A stretch of DNA of 9,071 bases. It comes from Fidelibacterota bacterium SCGC AAA003-L08. GTDB lineage: Bacteria > Fidelibacterota > Marinisomatia > SCGC-AAA003-L08 > D37C17. The notes beneath the pieces were generated by a model. That model made no database searches, was not told the DNA's origin, and saw only the letters and a list, made by a program, of their open reading frames with translations. Below, in pieces: positions 6,943-9,071 of the stretch. Numbering within the stretch: the first letter of the stretch is position 1; each line of letters opens with the position of its first letter. The stretch covers positions 1 through 9,071 of the forward strand of contig ASPJ01000039.1 of the NCBI GenBank assembly GCA_000405805.1, read 5' to 3'. Both the position numbers and the translations under genes were made by a program.

Positions 6943-8880
6943 ATGAATAAAATAGTTATTACGCTGCCTGATGGCACACATAAAAAAATTGATTCTGGAA
7001 GTACAGGCTATGATATAGCTAAATCAATAGGTGAAGGTTTATTGAGAGACTCTATTGCAATAAAGAGTAATCATCAAATTATTGATTTGCATTATCCTTT
7101 AACAGAAGATTCAGATATTGAGATTATTACCTCGAAATCAGCAGCAGCACATGATATATTATTACATAGTACTGCACACCTACTTGCACAGGCTATCAAA
7201 GAAAATTATCCATCAGCAAAAATAGCTATTGGGCCTGCATTAAAAGAAACTTTCTACTATGATATTGATTTAGATATACCTATGAACGATGATTCTCTTC
7301 AACAGTTAGAAAAAACAATGAAAAAAATATCTAAAGAAAATTTACAAGTTCATCGAAAAGAATTAACTAAAGCTGATGCTTTAACTATGTTTAAGGGAAT
7401 GAATGAAGATTATAAAGTAGAGATTATAAGTGAAATTGAAACTGCTGATTTGATTACTACATATCAGCAAGGTGATTTCATAGATTTATGTAGAGGTCCT
7501 CATATACCTTCTACAGGGAAAACTAAGCATTTTAAGTTATTAAGTATTGCAGGTGCTTATTGGAGAGGTGATGAAAACAATAAAATGCTTCAACGAATTT
7601 ATGGAACTGCATGGTTTACTAAAGATGATTTGAATGATTATCTATATAGATTAGAAGAGGCAAAGAAACGTGATCATCGTAAGATTGGAAGAGAGTTGGA
7701 AATTTTTGTTTTTGATGATGAAATAGGTCCAGGGCTCCCTCTGTGGTTGCCAAATGGTGGAATAATGATTGAAGAGTTAGAGCAACTTGCAAAAGAGACA
7801 GAAAGAAATGATGATTATCAGAGAGTTAGAACTCCTCATTTAACAAAAGGAGAATTATATGAAAAATCAGGTCATTTAGAACATTATCATGAAACCATGT
7901 TCCCGGCAATGAATATTGATGGAATAGATTACTATGTAAAACCTATGAATTGCCCTCATCATCATAAAATATTTGCTGCATCACCTAAAAGCTATAGAGA
8001 TTTACCTTATAGATTAGCTGAATATGGTACATGCTATAGATATGAAAAATCCGGACAATTATTTGGATTAATGAGAGTTCGAAGTATGCAGATGAATGAT
8101 GCCCATATATATTGTACTGAAGAACAATTTAAAGATGAATTTATTAAAGTTTGTAATATGTACTTATATTATTTCAAAATATTTAATATTGAAAAATATG
8201 AGATGAGATTGAGTTTGCATAGCAAGGGTGGACTTGGAAAGAAATATTTTAATGAGCCTAAACTTTGGAAAAAAACAGAAAATTCAGTGAGGGAGGCTTT
8301 AAATGAAGCAAAGTTAAATTTTGTAGAGGTTGAAGATGAAGCTGCTTTTTATGGCCCTAAAATTGATATTCAAGTATGGAGTGCAATAGGTCGAGAATTT
8401 ACCTTGGCTACCAACCAAGTAGACTTCGTTGTCCCTCGACAATTTGATTTAAATTACATTGACGAAAATAACAAAAAGAAAACTCCTTTATGTATACATA
8501 GAGCCCCATTAAGCACTCATGAAAGATTTATTGGATTTTTAATAGAACACTTTGGTGGTGATTTTCCTCTTTGGTTAGCACCTAAACAAGTTGTAATTTT
8601 GCCGGTTTCACAGAAACACTTTGATTATGCTTTAGATATCAAAGATTTATATTTTAAAAATAATATTAGAGTAAATGTTGATCAGCGAAATGAAAAAATA
8701 GGAGCAAAAATCAGAGACGCTGAATTAACGAAAATTCCTATTATGCTGATAGTGGGAGATAAGGAGTTAGAGAATAACTCAGTTTCAGTAAGAAGGAGAC
8801 ATAAAGGGAATATTGGAGAATCTGAGTATAAAGAATTTATGATAAATATAAAATCTGAAATAAATAAAAGGAGTATATAA
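6943..8880 (+). CDS. thrS: threonyl-tRNA synthetase
   Basis: ThrRS charges tRNA-Thr with threonine in the cytoplasm. At 645 residues it is close to E. coli ThrRS (642) and complete. The domain order is an N-terminal TGS-like domain (1-~65, MNKIVITLPDG), the editing domain with His75 and His79 (HSTAH) plus Cys183 and His187 (CRGPH), the class II catalytic core, and the anticodon-binding domain (from ~535, APKQVVILPVS; later RNEKIGAKIRDAEL). The zinc ligands that recognise threonine are Cys337 (KPMNCPHHH), His388 (NDAH) and His519 (IHRAP); motif 2 arginine is Arg366. Met384 replaces E. coli Gln381, and Firmicutes have Leu there. I start at the ATG at 6943, which aligns with MPVITLPDG of E. coli; the frame extends upstream to a TTG at 6892, but that lies inside the tRNA. 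No SD precedes the ATG. Confidence 0.96.
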   Translation: MNKIVITLPDGTHKKIDSGSTGYDIAKSIGEGLLRDSIAIKSNHQIIDLHYPLTEDSDIEIITSKSAAAHDILLHSTAHLLAQAIKENYPSAKIAIGPALKETFYYDIDLDIPMNDDSLQQLEKTMKKISKENLQVHRKELTKADALTMFKGMNEDYKVEIISEIETADLITTYQQGDFIDLCRGPHIPSTGKTKHFKLLSIAGAYWRGDENNKMLQRIYGTAWFTKDDLNDYLYRLEEAKKRDHRKIGRELEIFVFDDEIGPGLPLWLPNGGIMIEELEQLAKETERNDDYQRVRTPHLTKGELYEKSGHLEHYHETMFPAMNIDGIDYYVKPMNCPHHHKIFAASPKSYRDLPYRLAEYGTCYRYEKSGQLFGLMRVRSMQMNDAHIYCTEEQFKDEFIKVCNMYLYYFKIFNIEKYEMRLSLHSKGGLGKKYFNEPKLWKKTENSVREALNEAKLNFVEVEDEAAFYGPKIDIQVWSAIGREFTLATNQVDFVVPRQFDLNYIDENNKKKTPLCIHRAPLSTHERFIGFLIEHFGGDFPLWLAPKQVVILPVSQKHFDYALDIKDLYFKNNIRVNVDQRNEKIGAKIRDAELTKIPIMLIVGDKELENNSVSVRRRHKGNIGESEYKEFMINIKSEINKRSI

Positions 8881-9071
8881 ATAAGCAAAGAATCCAAAAA
8901 ATTCATTTTCTTTTCCTTCTGGTATGAATTTAGCCATCAAAGAACGGCTTGCTGTTTGATTGGGTCCTGAGAACACTCCTATTAATACTCCTGCAAGCCA
9001 AAAATAAAATGAATCATGTGTTAATGTTACTGCAATTATACATGCAATAATAAGGCCAATATTACTTAATT
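8785..9071 (-). CDS. MFS transporter (UMF1-like), internal/C-terminal fragment, apparently truncated
   Basis: Read on the minus strand, the frame is open from the window edge (first full codon at 9069) to the stop at 8785-8787; the N-terminal part lies outside the window. Its first 62 residues look like the last third of a UMF1-type major facilitator. A hydrophobic helix (GLIIACIIAVTL) comes first, then a second helix (FYFWLAGVLIGVFSG), then the loop FSGPNQTASRSLMAKFIPEG and EFFGFFA, a typical stretch before the final two helices. In related proteins that stretch continues with LSGK and two more membrane helices. Here, from 8883 down, the frame merely runs 31 codons antisense to the end of thrS and shows no family likeness. 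The gene thus seems to have lost ~50-60 C-terminal residues through rearrangement, pseudogenisation or a false join. Family call fairly sure; intactness doubtful. Confidence 0.6.
   Translation of the reverse strand, partial: LSNIGLIIACIIAVTLTHDSFYFWLAGVLIGVFSGPNQTASRSLMAKFIPEGKENEFFGFFAYLYTPFIYFRFYIYHKFFILRFSNIPFMSPSY
8866..8873 (+). promoter_or_regulatory. strong SD at the end of thrS without a clear downstream gene
   Basis: AAAAGGAG within the last codons of thrS ends seven bases before ATA at 8881. In many bacteria thrS is followed directly by infC, which starts with a rare AUU, AUC or AUA codon. The spacing fits such a start, but the frame from 8881 (beginning ISKES) soon loses any IF3 likeness and ends after about 29 codons. 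Confidence 0.3.

Noticed and set aside
8682..8906. Minus-strand open frame of 74 codons across the thrS end
   Set aside because: It is antisense to well-conserved thrS sequence and shows no family likeness; it is a shadow of thrS.

Overview
This is an AT-rich bacterial window (about one third G+C), densely packed, with almost every gene on the + strand. Both ends cut through genes, so it looks like a contig or part of one. The protein families suggest a free-living, probably marine, bacterium of the FCB group (Bacteroidota / Marinimicrobia-SAR406-like). The reasons are low G+C, a threonyl-tRNA synthetase with the KPMNCPHHH and SMQMNDAH motifs, a long S41 peptidase with a C-terminal extension, and an adjacent pcd-lat pair as known in Flavobacterium. 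This assignment comes from remembered family resemblance and is tentative.

Layout. 1-973: two translationally coupled membrane proteins of unknown function, the first lacking its N-terminus. 990-3839: a two-gene lysine catabolic module, an antiquitin-type (ALDH7) aldehyde dehydrogenase followed by L-lysine 6-aminotransferase. Together they turn L-lysine into L-2-aminoadipate. 3836-6802: overlapping housekeeping genes, rsmI (16S rRNA ribose methyltransferase), tmk (thymidylate kinase) and an exported C-terminal-processing-type S41 protease. 6803-6859: a short spacer. 6860-6933: tRNA-Val(GAC). 6943-8880: thrS, starting only 9 bases after the tRNA. 8881-9071: on the minus strand, the C-terminal part of an MFS transporter whose family-like sequence stops next to the thrS stop codon.

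From 1 to 6802, neighbouring genes are 16 bases apart or less, or overlap, which is the pattern of a single operon. Start selection is mixed: clear Shine-Dalgarno (SD) sites precede several genes, while rsmI and tmk appear to depend on coupling to the gene upstream. Two successive genes, lat and rsmI, use TTG starts.

I found no CRISPR array, insertion sequence, phage gene, defence system or evident novel system. The points most worth a second look are the abrupt junction between thrS and the truncated transporter (rearrangement or assembly chimera), an SD at the end of thrS that points at an ATA codon where infC might be expected, and the tRNA-Val lodged between an SD-like AAGGAG and the thrS start.
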